This document shows, piece after piece, positions 10,701-23,190 of a DNA stretch of 64,000 bases. How positions within the stretch are numbered: the stretch's first letter is position 1; each line of letters starts with the position of its first letter. Under the pieces are notes generated by a model. It saw nothing but the letters and a program-made list of their open reading frames with translations. It ran no database searches and was not told the origin of the DNA. The position numbers were made by a program, and so were the translations under genes. This DNA is from Oryzias latipes (Eukaryota; Chordata; Actinopteri; Beloniformes; Adrianichthyidae), in contig NC_019871.2 of NCBI RefSeq assembly GCF_002234675.1, positions 28,148,094 to 28,212,093 of the forward strand, written 5' to 3'.

Positions 10701-11928
10701 GACATCATTTAATTTCTAGTTTTGGCTTGTTGAAATATAGGAACGTTAATAAATAAATCTTTTCATGCATTGTACTATTTCATAGCACATGTTCACATAA
10801 GACGCTCGTTTCACAAAACATACAGGAAAAGTATTTTTGTCATCAGACTGTATTTTTTATACTTTTTTATTATTTCTATACGCATCCTTTCTCAATATTA
10901 ATGCCAAAGATGTTTAAAAGGCAAAACACTGGTTTATTGTTCATTTTAAAGTGAAAAATATTTTCCACGTGTCAGACCTAAAGTTCTCAGAAAAACGTAT
11001 ATTTGTCCATAGATTTCTTTTTGGTTCAAACACTATTGCGTTATATGAAAGTTAATACAAACTTGATGTCAATTTTATTTTTAGTCTTTGCTAAGCACAA
11101 CAGCGAGACTGTTTAATGGGACTGGAAAGGTGCCGTATAAAGAAACTAAAACTTCATGGATGTTTTTTAAGTCATTTTTGTTCCATTTTTCTTCTTTAGT
11201 TTTTTTTTTGTATTTAGTGATCACGGGAAGTGAAAGAAACTCAAATGGCGGAGCTGTGTGTCGTTCTGACGCCTAAATGGACTCTAAGGTGGAAAAGTGA
11301 TTCAGGAGATAATTTCAGCTGCCATGTAAAGCTGTGAATTTTAATTCTTATCAATTTAGTTTGCAGAACCACTTTAATATCGCCTATAAAGGAATATATC
11401 TACATTTAAAAAGTTATTTCAGGCAAGTACATTTATAATTGTACCATTAAAATGCTTGAAGCGTATTGAAGCATTGAGTTTAACCTTTTAGTTTGATAAG
11501 TACATTATTTGTTAGTTTTAAATAAATATTTTCACCATAACCACGTAATTGCTCAAATTTTTTAAATTCTCTACCAGAGAAGCCTCAAGCTCCCAGGCTT
11601 CTGGCAGAGGACGCGAGCTGGGGTGATAAAACCACCCGCGGAACGTGTAAAATATAAAATTACCAATGAAAAACAATCACATTTGCTGTTTTTTATGGAT
11701 TATATTCAAACCCAGAAATTCTCTTAGATCAATTACAAGAATATCTGCACCAATCAATACAAAAAATACACTAATTCATTTGAGTAAACCTGTAAAAATA
11801 GTACTTCATACGCTTCACTGATAACATGACTTACCATTTGAAGACACGCTGTAGAAGCACAAGGCTAGAAGAAAGAGAAGCGCTCTGCAATACATCGCTG
11901 GAGTCATGAAAAGTGTTAGCAGCATCAT
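7798..11928 (-). CDS. Ig V-type single-pass membrane receptor with Y-x-N tail motifs
   Basis: Nine exons, all introns in phase 1: 11835-11928, 9953-10288, 9716-9811, 9537-9596, 9235-9261, 8292-8474, 8165-8212, 8033-8092 and 7798-7856 (stop TAG). They give about 320 residues. Exon 1 is a signal peptide (hydrophobic RALLFLLALCFY). Exon 2 is one Ig V domain (residues about 32-143) with the canonical cysteine pair (FLPC, GCYSC) and a tryptophan. Exon 3 is the membrane segment (residues about 152-174, YICIGVAIVFLLTFIG). The rest is a cytoplasmic tail with tyrosines at about 204 (YEND), 243 (YPNL), 281 (YANQ), 285, 305 (YRNP) and 310. This is an immune-type receptor architecture. Ligand and family name are not recognised. 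A duplicated piece lies at 1-1583. The 27-bp exon and the donor of exon 6 are the least certain parts. Confidence 0.82.
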
Positions 11929-12183
11929 GGTGAGACCGATTTAACTTCTTGAGCATTATGGGCAAAACCACAAGACTACCGCTCTGGTTTTGTTCTTCAA
12001 ATTAATCTTTTCCTTCTTCCTTATTTTGCCATTTTTGCAAAATTTCTGCTCTTTTTTATATGCAACTTGGACAGAATGCATATTACAGGGTAATTTTACA
12101 TTTTTTAAATACATAGCTGTTTTGGAAGCAAGAAAGGTACACTTCAAAGACAGTAAAGCAAAAGGTAAATCACTTCCTGTTTA

Positions 12184-12578
12184 AGTTTGCAGACATTTCC
12201 TGAGCAGGGGTCTTTTAACACACACGGACGTCGAGTCACTTTTGTCTCAAACAAAGAAATTAAACTCTAACCTACACCTCATTGTGAATAAGACCCCTTG
12301 GTGTATTTATTCAAACCCTGTGAACTTGAAAAGTTTACAGGCCACTATTTTTGTTGACAACCAGCTGTTGACATTATTGCACACCTACTGTATCTGCACA
12401 AAGACATGATGAAAACTTTAACTGAGACACTGCAGTTTGTTTAGAAATGAATTTTATCAATAAATAACCTTCAACAGAACCTTCAAAACCATAATCATAA
12501 TAGCTTTTGGATCTTATAAGTGCGCTTCCACCTACTCTTTTTCAAGCAATTAAGTAGACATTATTTGACAAATTTTTA

Positions 12579-12620
<42 letters not shown>

Positions 12621-14151
12621 GGAAATGAGGGAATTACCATAAAAATGGTGAGCACTTAACAATAGCATTGTGTCACGCAACACGTCATGACATCACCCGA
12701 CCTAAAAAGGACTGCATTAGGTGTTGTGGAAAATGGGTTACCATAGCAAGACATACATGGACTAGATGTGACAGCAAGGTTCTGCTACTACTCAAGGAAT
12801 CCTACTCAGAGAGGTTACATGGAGAAAATGCAAATGGAGCAAATGGATGCTTTGAAACCCATAATCAAGGCCTCACAAGCCATTGGCTCAGCTGTTTTCA
12901 GTGTTCTGACATCCACAAACGGCAACTCCCATCAACTTGAGATTGAAACAGTACAACACAATTGCTACACCTCGGGAGAGCCAGAACACCAGGTCAAAGA
13001 GGAGGCATGCCACACTCCCAAAAGTATATGGGAGAAAGAGACGGCACATAACAGCAATTACAGCACATAACAGCAATGCCCCAATAATTACAGATATGCT
13101 GAGCGAGGCAGCAAATGACCTGAAGGACAAGATCACGTCTAGAATGAACACCAGGTAACCCCGACACTACTTACAATGGTTGAATGATGCACCACTTGAA
13201 AGTAAATGGAAAAAGCCACTACATCTTATATGTCTTTAATATCATTTATCAATGGATCTCCCCTTTTTTTCATTCCCCCTTTTTATAGTCAAATCACAAC
13301 TACTATGTCTGACTGACCTTTTGTTGCCATGCCTCTTCTGGACTTTTTCACTCTGCTTTCATAAATCTCTGTCGCCACACTCTGGCAGCTTTGGTGATGT
13401 TCACTCTGACTCTGCATTTACCCTCTACTTACCCTCAGTTGTCACCTTCCAGCCGCCAGCAGCTTTACACATCTCAGCAAAGTTTTCTTTTTTTTTATGT
13501 CAAGCTTAACTCATTTTTCCTGTACTTTAATCCTATTTGCACCAGAAAATTTGAAATGGTTTCATTCTGAGCTCCAATCACAGGAAGATTTACTGTTGTC
13601 TGTTTGGTCAGATTGTTTCAGTTCAACTCCTTGGAGTTTCAATTAAAACTTTTGGGTTTCCCCATCCTTCATCTGCACTGCACAGGACACCCCAACCAAC
13701 AGCTATAATGCAGTCTTGTTCTTTTTGACGTTTCAGGTTTAAAAGTTATTTGTACATTTAAATGTCTTCAAGAAAAATACCTTAAAAGAAGTGCATTTTG
13801 GCACCATTGAGTGGCAAACAGGGTTAGAGACAAAGCTGCAATTTCTTTGGACTCTTCAAAAATTGAAAGTAAAAATGCAGCGTTGCTCTAGAAGGCAGAT
13901 GGCAATGTTTACATGTCAAAGATTGGACAGCATCCGCTGTGAAAGGCTGGTGTAAATTCTTTAAACTGCTTAAGCCTAATAAAAACCATATTTTTAAGTA
14001 AATCAGTGTCACTAAATAAGCTGTTGAGTAACAGTATTTAAATGGTATCTGTTCTATTTGTATCTTTCTATATTTTGTCAATGTATTTAAGTAATGGTAA
14101 CTTTTGGAAAACCTATCCAAAGTGGTGGTAAACAAAAGTAAAGTTAAATTA
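12184..14151. other. Intergenic region with short unexplained ORFs
   Basis: Upstream of the receptor gene. A short TA tract lies at 12582-12621. Overlapping open frames at 12668-13160 (plus) include a stretch resembling a small coiled region (EKMQMEQMDALKPIIKAS). They have no recognised motif and could be decayed transposon sequence. From 13240 to 14150 I see only AT-rich sequence. Confidence 0.4.
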
Positions 14152-14300
14152 TTCATCCATCCGTCTTCTTCCACTTATCTGGGTTGTGGGGGCAGCAGTC
14201 TAAGCAAAGATGTCCAGACTTCCCTCTCCCCCCACCCACTTCCTCCAGCTCCTCTGTGTGGAACCTGAGATGTTCCCTAGGAGAACGGAAAAGAGCTGCT
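14152..14300 (-). mobile_element. 3' tail of a Rex3-like LINE
   Basis: Read on the minus strand it matches the tail of the element at 43760-44685 (CTTTGCTTAGACTGCTGCCC, then a GATG-type end at 14152-14162). Only the last about 150 bp is present. 5' truncation is normal for LINE insertions. Confidence 0.65.
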
Positions 14301-14518
14301 CTCAAGCTGGTGTCGATGTTCTCCACAATATATGTCTGGCAGTCCCTGTTTATTACCTTGAAACACGTGAAATCAAGGTATCGGTCCGTTCTGACCGACA
14401 CTCACGTAAAGGAACAGATCAGAGAGGCTGCAACTGAATATAAACCTGATCTGCAGAGGATTACTTGAAACAAGAGATGCCAGAAATTCCACTGAGATCA
14501 TCATCCCATCACTGCAGC

Positions 14519-15518
14519 NNNNNNNNNNNNNNNNNNNNNNNNNNNNNNNNNNNNNNNNNNNNNNNNNNNNNNNNNNNNNNNNNNNNNNNNNNNNNNNNNN
14601 NNNNNNNNNNNNNNNNNNNNNNNNNNNNNNNNNNNNNNNNNNNNNNNNNNNNNNNNNNNNNNNNNNNNNNNNNNNNNNNNNNNNNNNNNNNNNNNNNNNN
14701 NNNNNNNNNNNNNNNNNNNNNNNNNNNNNNNNNNNNNNNNNNNNNNNNNNNNNNNNNNNNNNNNNNNNNNNNNNNNNNNNNNNNNNNNNNNNNNNNNNNN
14801 NNNNNNNNNNNNNNNNNNNNNNNNNNNNNNNNNNNNNNNNNNNNNNNNNNNNNNNNNNNNNNNNNNNNNNNNNNNNNNNNNNNNNNNNNNNNNNNNNNNN
14901 NNNNNNNNNNNNNNNNNNNNNNNNNNNNNNNNNNNNNNNNNNNNNNNNNNNNNNNNNNNNNNNNNNNNNNNNNNNNNNNNNNNNNNNNNNNNNNNNNNNN
15001 NNNNNNNNNNNNNNNNNNNNNNNNNNNNNNNNNNNNNNNNNNNNNNNNNNNNNNNNNNNNNNNNNNNNNNNNNNNNNNNNNNNNNNNNNNNNNNNNNNNN
15101 NNNNNNNNNNNNNNNNNNNNNNNNNNNNNNNNNNNNNNNNNNNNNNNNNNNNNNNNNNNNNNNNNNNNNNNNNNNNNNNNNNNNNNNNNNNNNNNNNNNN
15201 NNNNNNNNNNNNNNNNNNNNNNNNNNNNNNNNNNNNNNNNNNNNNNNNNNNNNNNNNNNNNNNNNNNNNNNNNNNNNNNNNNNNNNNNNNNNNNNNNNNN
15301 NNNNNNNNNNNNNNNNNNNNNNNNNNNNNNNNNNNNNNNNNNNNNNNNNNNNNNNNNNNNNNNNNNNNNNNNNNNNNNNNNNNNNNNNNNNNNNNNNNNN
15401 NNNNNNNNNNNNNNNNNNNNNNNNNNNNNNNNNNNNNNNNNNNNNNNNNNNNNNNNNNNNNNNNNNNNNNNNNNNNNNNNNNNNNNNNNNNNNNNNNNNN
15501 NNNNNNNNNNNNNNNNNN
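14519..15518. other. Assembly gap, 1000 N
   Basis: Exactly 1000 undetermined bases, a conventional placeholder length, so the true distance is unknown. Long frames crossing it are artefacts. Confidence 0.99.
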
Positions 15519-16334
15519 TTGATATACCGACAAGTTATCTGGGTTTCGCTAGCCGATTCTTTAAAAAAAAATCCGAAATTTTTTTTTTTAGCCGAGTCAG
15601 CACTTTTTTTTGCGATCGTTTTTTGTTTACCACGGCCACATTCCTTTATGGATTTTGTCGTATGTGACATCGTTTTGTTCAGTGTGGGCCAGGGTATCGC
15701 ATATTTCAGTTTCAGGCTATTCCGATAAAATATGTGCGAGCTAGCTTAAATGGCGACGGTTGCGAATTCGCCACGCGCACGCGTTTCAAATTCTACAACT
15801 TCTAATTCCAACATTTTGTCCACAGTAGCTTGCCATTGATGCCCGAGAAGTTTCAAAAAGATTGATAAAAATCCCTAGGACGAGTTTTCGTTTGTATCCG
15901 TGTTTGTGGCATGTGTGTGCAATTTCGTGAATATCGCTTGAACAAAAGTGTCGTTTTCCCATATTGTGAAAAAACACGAAAATCGCCATTTCTCTGAGTT
16001 CGCCACAAAATGGCCGCCAAGCCGTAGGTCGTGTGGCCATCCCATAATGATTTCAGAACTTCTTTGGGATATCTCCAACACGCGTGTTTTGGTTTCGTAA
16101 CTGTATTTCAAAATATTTTTTTTTGGCCCCATAAACGATTTTCGGCCCATTCATTTTTTTTACGGGGACGCTCGCCGTGATGTCATCATCGTGGGGGGGG
16201 TGACGTTCTCTTTGCCGAAAATTCATTTTCAATTTATCCCAGCTCTGTGGCAATTTTGGTGAGTTTTCGGGTATGTGGCGGGGGTCGAATTTGCGATCAA
16301 CGGATCCGTAAGAAAGAAGAAACGTAATAATAAT
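15519..16334. other. Unclassified repeat-like sequence next to the gap
   Basis: T-rich sequence with several CpG-containing words, unlike flanking AT-rich intergenic DNA. No coding frame is supported. Its composition continues into the 380-bp tandem repeat, so it may be part of the same larger repeat. Confidence 0.4.
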
Positions 16335-17097
16335 AATAATGAAACAAAGCAGAAACAATATAGAAGTTTTTGCAGTCAGGTGGCCTATGTATTTCAATGA
16401 GGCCTATCTTTTACTATAGGCTGGGCATGTCTTTTTGGCTTTAAACCCGTTCTTTGAGGGCTTTTTGGGGCTTTTTTGTGTTTTTGTCATCATTTTTGCG
16501 ACTACAAATTTGTCGTTTGTGTGGGGGTGTTGTGCGTGTGTGTGTGTATTTTTGTTGCGTTACACAATTGTCGTCTCGTTGTGTGCTTTGGGCGACTTTT
16601 GACCCCATTTTTTGGCGTTTTGACGCGTTTTTTTGACGTTTTGGACTTTTTGAGTGTTCGACCCTCGTACCAGTTACAATATGGTCCTTGCAGTCTATGA
16701 CTGCTGCGGGCCATAATAATGAAACGAAGCAGAAACAATATAGAAGTTTTTGCAGTCAGGTGGCCTATGTATTTCAATGCGGCCTGTCTTTTACTATAGG
16801 CTGGGCATGTCTTTTTGGCTTTAAACCCGTCTTTTGAGGGCTTTTTGGGGCTTTTTTGTGTTTTTGTCGTCATTTTTGCGACTACAATTTTGTCGTTTGT
16901 GCGGGGGTGTTGTGCGTGTGTGTGTTTATTTTTGTTCCGTTACACAATTGTTGTGTCGTTGTGTGCTTTGGGCGACTTTTGACCCCATTTTTTGGCGTTT
17001 TGACGCGTTTTTTCGACGTTTTGGACTTTTTGAGTGTTCGACCCTCGTACCAGTTACAATATGGTCCTTGCAGTCTATGACTGCTGCGGGCCATAAT
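16335..17097 (+). repeat. Two tandem copies of a 380-bp unit
   Basis: The anchor GAAAC(A/G)AAGCAGAAAC occurs at 16341 and 16721, a period of 380 bp, and both units end with the same CTGCTGCGGGCCATAAT. The copies differ at about a dozen positions. Two full units are present. Open frames inside are T-rich and have no recognised motif. The array lies about 0.8 kb after the gap, which may hide further copies. Confidence 0.9.
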
Positions 17098-17517
17098 TAG
17101 AAAATGTAAAAAACAATAGAAAAATTGGACAAAAAATAGAAATTCAAGATTGTAACAGCTAAGAAACAGAAGAGTAATAACTTAGAGCACTGTTTGAAAG
17201 AATCTTCATTTCTTTGTATTTTTAAAGATAATACAAAAAGTGCAAATTCGTTCTTTGTGACGCAGGGAGAGAACAATTACACCAACACCAGCAACATGTT
17301 GATCCTTTACTTTCTCTTTAGTTCCTCTATATTATTGCTGCAGCTGTTAAAGCTTTGTTTGCAAAAAGAAAAAAGTTTCCAATTTCAGTTCGGTTCAGTA
17401 AACGTTTTTTTAAATGAATGAGCATCTCCTCTGAAGGGTTGAGACCTGCCCACAAAACAAACAGGATCGAAACCTTCTTTTGTTAAATACGACACCCGTC
17501 GTACATTGTAGTTTTTC

Positions 17518-17941
17518 TGTCATGGTTTGAGTTTTTGTTGTGTCTTGTTTTTCGTTTTAGTTCTTGTTCTGTCTTGTTTGGTTCTGTTTCCTGTTTTATT
17601 TTTGAAAGGTTTCCTGTCTTGTCATGTTTCTTGAGTTTTACTTCCTTTGGTCCGTATCTGCCCTGATCGTTTTCACCTGTGTCTTATCTGCCCTGTCTGT
17701 ATTTAAGTCTTGTCTCTGCCTTCCTCCTGTGCTGGTCCATTAGCTTTTGTCTCGGTGTTCACGTCTTCATGCCATGTTCCTTGTTTCATGCCACGCCACA
17801 GTGAGTTTTTGTTTTTGGTTTTGTCATCCTGCTCTGCAGCGCCTTTTGTTTGGTATTAAGTCCTCTAGTCCCTGAACCGTGTCTCCGCCTCTGCATCTGG
17901 GTCCTACCGGCTCTCGAGCCTAGCCACCCCACACCGTGACA
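17518..17941 (+). mobile_element. Solo LTR of a gypsy-type element
   Basis: A 424-bp sequence begins TGTCATGG and ends CCGTGACA, so it has the TG...CA ends of an LTR. It is flanked on both sides by TTTTC (17513-17517 and 17942-17946), a 5-bp target duplication as made by gypsy integrases. No internal coding sequence is present, so it formed by recombination between two LTRs. Confidence 0.88.
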
Positions 17942-19613
17942 TTTTCATTGTTTATGTTAAAGATCAGAAGCACATAATGTTTCAGCTTTTTCACAGACGG
18001 TTTGTGTTAATTAACAGATCAATTCTGCTGCTCCAAACACACTGGTGCAGGTCAGTCTGATCAGTCAAAAGGAAAAATGTTGTCAGTCGTTATGCTAGTA
18101 AAATCTGTTCATATAAGTTGCAACAGCGATAAAATGAAGGTCATCGTTAGATCTTCACTCAGATTTCAGAGATGACTGGTTTCTTAATTGGTGGAATAAA
18201 AAAGCACAACTTTTACACTTCATGTCGTGCCTGTTTAAGCAGACACACTGAGTCTTTTTGTAACCATGGACCGTCACTAACAGTGTTTTCTAAGAATTAA
18301 ACCTCTGCATGCTGCACTCAGGTTTGAGTTGTTCTACAACTTGTGACACTGAAAAATGCACAGGGACTTTTTCTGTTCTTTTGTTTTGTTTTCTTAGTTG
18401 GATTAAACCAGTTCCTCTAAGAAGTTTGCAGGTTAGATGCTTTAGCAATATTTTAAGTTACGCTCTTCTAATTTGCGCTTTTTTTATCAGAACAATTTTA
18501 CAAACAAAAAGTTAGCCACCATCAAAATGAACCCACGCTTTTATAATGTGCTTGGGTTGCGTTCTATCTGATTTATTCCTTTTTAGAGTCTACTTTTGGT
18601 TTTGATTTTTGCTCATTCTATGCAGACTCATGCATGCGCAACATCAGAGAGCTAATTTTAGAGTTGGGGAGGATTTTGAGTCCCTTGTTAGAAGGCCTGA
18701 GGAGGCTCTCTCATGTGGGGCTAGTGGCCCCTTCGGGCATGTGGGGCCCTGGATGGAGCTCATTCTCCAAATAAATAAAAAATAAAAAGGAAAATGCACC
18801 GAACATGTGTGGCGTGTTCAAGAACAAGCTGTACGTGGGTGTTTGAACACAATTTTACTATATTGATAATGGACAGTCTCTAGCCAATACTGAATGCCAA
18901 TACTAAATGTAAAGAAACGTCAAAGTGGAAACGTCACAGCTCTATTCTAAAATATCAAAGACTTGGTGTCATCATTCTGACCAGGTACAAACCAAAATTA
19001 TTATTTCTACTTCATGATCAATTTTCAAATGGTTGGCATTTTTGTGTTTTGAACAATATGCTACCCACATGTCACAGCCAAATGCAAGTCACTGATTGGG
19101 TCAAAGTTCAACTGGATTAACCTTTGATGCACACACAACAGCCGTGCGTTTTGCACGTGGAGCTCGAAAACAGATTTAAAAACGTAAGTATCGATGTGTC
19201 AGTTTTGAATGCAAAAGCCCAACCAACGCATTGAAAGCGGTTGCTTGAACGCGTGTGAACGTAGAATGAGAGTTGTTTCACCTGACATTAGCACTGAATT
19301 CCAGGCAAATCTGAAAATTTTCTCAGAGATGTCTTATGCTTTAGTCACAACTTATGGATGGATACGGGCCGTCTGGGGACAAAAATTTGGCAAACCTGTA
19401 CAGTTGGCTCGCACAAAATTTTAAGATCGTCGATCACTTAGTGAGCCCGTAGAGAGACAAGTTAAATAAATGCACATTTTTCTACAATCATGGTGCAGGT
19501 GATGGGTCTTGGCGAACACTTAAACATCACGTAAGTGTGAAATATGTAAGATTCAGGTGTGTTCTATGGAATTTTTCCTTTTTTAACCCCCTTAAATCCT
19601 GTGCACTATGTAA
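17942..19613. other. Intergenic sequence, nothing recognised
   Basis: AT-rich with several short frames (for example 18309-18515 and 19209-19424) that lack motifs, splice context or conserved-looking composition. I see no supported gene. Confidence 0.4.
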
Positions 19614-19700
19614 GATCAGATCAGATTAGATTAGATTAGATTACTTTATTTTTCCCACGATGGGGACATTCCTTTATCTGCAGCAGCAAAAACCACATTC
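19614..19700 (-). repeat. LINE-type 3' tail with AGATT repeats
   Basis: Tandem AGATT/AGATC units followed by ACTTTATTTTTCCCACGATG. Read on the minus strand this is the pattern of a fish LINE 3' end (AATAAAGT followed by short tandem repeats). Only the tail is recognisable. Confidence 0.5.
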
Positions 19701-20599
19701 AGAAATAACAGCAAAAAAGGACATCGAAAATTACATTTACATTAAATAAATACAGCTGCGAAAGTGACGTGTGATCCACTGCAAACGTGATCAAATGTAA
19801 AACATGCGATCCACTTTTTTTAAAAATATATATACAAAAATAAAAAAGTAATAAAGTACACATCGAACAAACAACCGTGTAGGAACAAAAACAATTGAAA
19901 ACAACAACAGCTGCAGTATTATGAGTCATGAAAGACCACAGTGGTTGGACTGAGCACTTCGCTTAATGCGGGGGGCAATGTTGCTATCCAAGGTTTCTTA
20001 ACACGCTATGGCAATACATGTTGCTTCATACAACTGCCGTGGCCTGCGCTTTGGTCAGAGCGCAGCGGAAAAAGCTCGCCGCAGAGTTGTAGACAAACTT
20101 ATGGAAACTTGTGACATTTTGTGTCTTCAAGAGACATTTGTTTCTAAACAGGACCTGGAAAAATTGAACACCTTGAACTCTGACTCCTATGGCGCTGGGG
20201 AATCTACCACCGACCTCAGCACATCAATAGTTAGGCGGAGGAAACCAGGGGGTGTGGCTATTCTGTGGAGGAAACAGCACTTGACCCACTGATTAAAGTT
20301 ATCAGACTTTGTGAAGATTGGTGGATTGCAATACACTTCACTCACAACAAAGAATTCATCCTAATGAACATATACATACACACCTTATGTGCTCAGAATG
20401 AGTTTGAGTTTTTAAGTAAGCTTGGTTTTATTGATTCATTTATACAAGACAGTCCCACTAGTATATATGTTGTTGGGAATATGAATGCTAATATTACAGA
20501 CCGTGGGTCTATTTTTGCCAACTATTTGTGTGAGCTTTGTTTTAATAATAATCTTATTTTTTCAAGTAAGATGCTTTTACCTCCTGATAGTTTTACTTA

Positions 20600-20806
20600 A
20601 CCATTGTGTTATCCTAGGCACTTTAACATTGGGGGTTGGGTCATCTAGACCCACTAGACAGTGCTCTGAACCTTTTTTCTTCAATGATTTGTGATCTTCA
20701 CTGGTGTCCATGGATTACATGAAATCTTTCCACCTTTATCCACCTTTGTCATGGTAAGGAGAACACGTCAATGTGAGGGTGGGGTCATCTAAGATAGCAC
20801 AAGGGT
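20600..20806. mobile_element. 207-bp inverted-repeat element (MITE), copy 1
   Basis: Ends ACCATTGTGTTATC and GATAGCACAAGGGT, flanked by TA (20598-20599 and 20807-20808). It sits inside the endonuclease frame of the surrounding LINE. Removing one TA and the element restores continuity of the frame, so it is a clean insertion. Three more copies are in this window. Confidence 0.88.
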
Positions 20807-23063
20807 TACATAAGTGAAGCCTGGCACACCACTTCATGGTTGGATCACTGTGTTAGCACTGCCGATGCACATAACTCATTGAGTACGATGCGCATTTTAT
20901 ACGGGGAATGCATGTCTGATCATATTCCTTTTACAATGTCAAATAATTTTGAGCACTTACCTGCTCTGACAAGAAACAGTATTGTAAAAATGAATACATT
21001 AGATTTGGCCTCTGCTACAGGAAGGGAAATATTAAGCTATTATGCCCAAACAGATAAATCCTTGAGCAGCATACATCTTCCTAAAGTTGCTATTTAGGGT
21101 AATAAGGCAAATTGTAGTGATGTTACACACAGCAAGGAGCTCTGTGTCATGTACAACGACATAATTAACTCCTTGTTTGAGGCCAGTAAGCTTCTCTTCA
21201 TTCCCAAACAGAGGGGAAGAAAAATAAAACCAGGATGGAATGATCATGTTGCTGAATATCATGCTGTAGCCAGAGATGCTTTTTATTCATGGGAAGAAGC
21301 GGGAAAACCTAGACAAGGGCCAGTTTTTGAAAACAAAAAAATGACAAATGCACGTTTATAAATATGCTCTACGCTTTATATGCAATAATGAGCAGAACAT
21401 AAGGGTAGACTCAATGACTAAAAAACTCTTAAATAACAACTTAACTGACGTCTGTAAAGAGGTAAAAACTTTCAACACTTGTAAGACGTCTCTACCAGGG
21501 ACGGTTGAAGGCGTCTCAGGTGCAGGTAATATAGCAGAGCTCTGGAGACAGCATTACTACACCTTATTCAATTGTGTTAAAGGTGAAGCATTTGAAATGG
21601 GAGAAGGAGGGAGTGATGTTAACATTGGAGTAACCTCCCACCAAATGTCTGCAGCCATAAAGGTGCTCAAGGACAACAAATCATGTGGCCGAGATCACGT
21701 CACCAGTGAGCATCTTAAATATGCCAGCCCTAGGATTTTCCCGCTTCTTTCCATTTTTTTTACTGGATTTCTAACTCATGGTGTATTACCTGACTCAATG
21801 ATGTCTGTATTGTGGGTGCCTGTAATTAAAAACAAGACAGGCAAGCTTGACTGCATCGACAACAATAGACCAATAGCATTAGCCAGTGTCCTCTCAATGG
21901 TTTTAGAAAGAATTTTATCTCATACAATTAATGATTTTATATTATCTGCTGATAATCAGTTTGGTTTTAAACCACAACATGGGACAGACGTTTGCATTTT
22001 TGCGTTAAAAGAAATTATTACTAAGTACAGACAAGAGAATTCATCTGTACTTACGTGTTTTATTGACGCATCTAAGCCTTCCACAGGGTAAATCACACCA
22101 AACTTTTGATCAAAATGAAAAATCGGGGTGTTCCATGGTATATTTTAGGACTACTAGCCTTCTGGTATGCCCATCAGAAAATGGTGGTTAGGTGGGGATC
22201 AGGTGTCTCTTTCCGTTTGGTATGACTAACGGGCTAAGACAGGGGGTAACTTGTACATTGATGACCTGTCGAAGGACCTGAACGCATGTAATACCGGTTG
22301 CATGGTCGGTGGTTTTAAGGTAAATAATCTGATGTATGCAGATGATTTAGTTGTCTTCAGCCCCAGCAGCTCCGGATTACAACAACTTTTAAATGTCTGT
22401 TCTGAATTTGGTTTTAAGAATGATATTTTATATAATTCCAGTAAAAGTGCTGTCATGATTTGTCGTACAAAGTATGATGTTGCATTGAATGTTCCTGCTT
22501 TTAACCTGTCTGATTCTGAGTTTGCTGTCTGTCACAAAGTCAAATATCTTGGTCATATCATCAACGATAAGCTTACAGATGACGATGATATCCACAGACA
22601 ACGGTGTATTTTATATGCTCAGGCAAACACGCTTGAATGCAGGTTTTATTCATGCTCGTACAATTTTAAAATTCTATTATTCAAAACTTACTGCACACCT
22701 TTGTATACTGACAAATTATAGGGCATCCAGCATGAGGAAGCTACAGATTGCCTATAATGATGCCCTAAGGATTTTATTTAAACAGCCTTGGTGGTGCAGT
22801 GGAAGCAGTTTGTTTGTTGGTGCTAGAGTAAATACTCTCCAAGCTTTATTAAGACAATTTATCTATGGTTTTATTTATCTTCTTAATGCTTCAAATAATT
22901 AAATCATTTTAACTCTCACCAATGTAAAGCACAGCACTTTTAGATACCAATCCCCTATTTGGAGGTTTTGGTACAGTTGCCTTTTTTAAACTTTTAAGTT
23001 TTCTTTTTTTGTTGTTTTTTGTTTTATGTCAGCAGTTTTAGTCTTTTTATTAAGTTCATAATA

Positions 23064-23190
23064 GGGTTGCGTCAGGAAGGGCATCCGGCGTAAAACATTG
23101 CCAAGGTATCCATGCGAATCGTCCGCACAAACTGGATGTTTCGCTGTGGCGACCCCTGATGGGAAAAGCCGAAAGAGAAAGAAGAAGAAG
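23064..23190 (+). mobile_element. Short retroposon with 15-bp target duplication
   Basis: A 127-bp insertion begins GGGTTGCGTCAGG and ends in a GAAGAAGAAG tail. It is flanked by ATTAAGTTCATAATA at 23049-23063 and 23191-23205. The long target duplication and simple tail show target-primed reverse transcription. It looks like the 3' end of a LINE or a SINE. It lies inside the 3' UTR of the older LINE. Confidence 0.88.

Noticed and set aside
14373..15670. Long open frames of nearly 400 codons on both strands
   Set aside because: They run through the 1000-N gap and consist mostly of unknown residues.
20598..20808. piggyBac-type TTAA target duplication for the 207-bp MITE
   Set aside because: TTAA appears on both sides of two copies, but the empty site read from the LINE frame and copy 3 only agree with TA.
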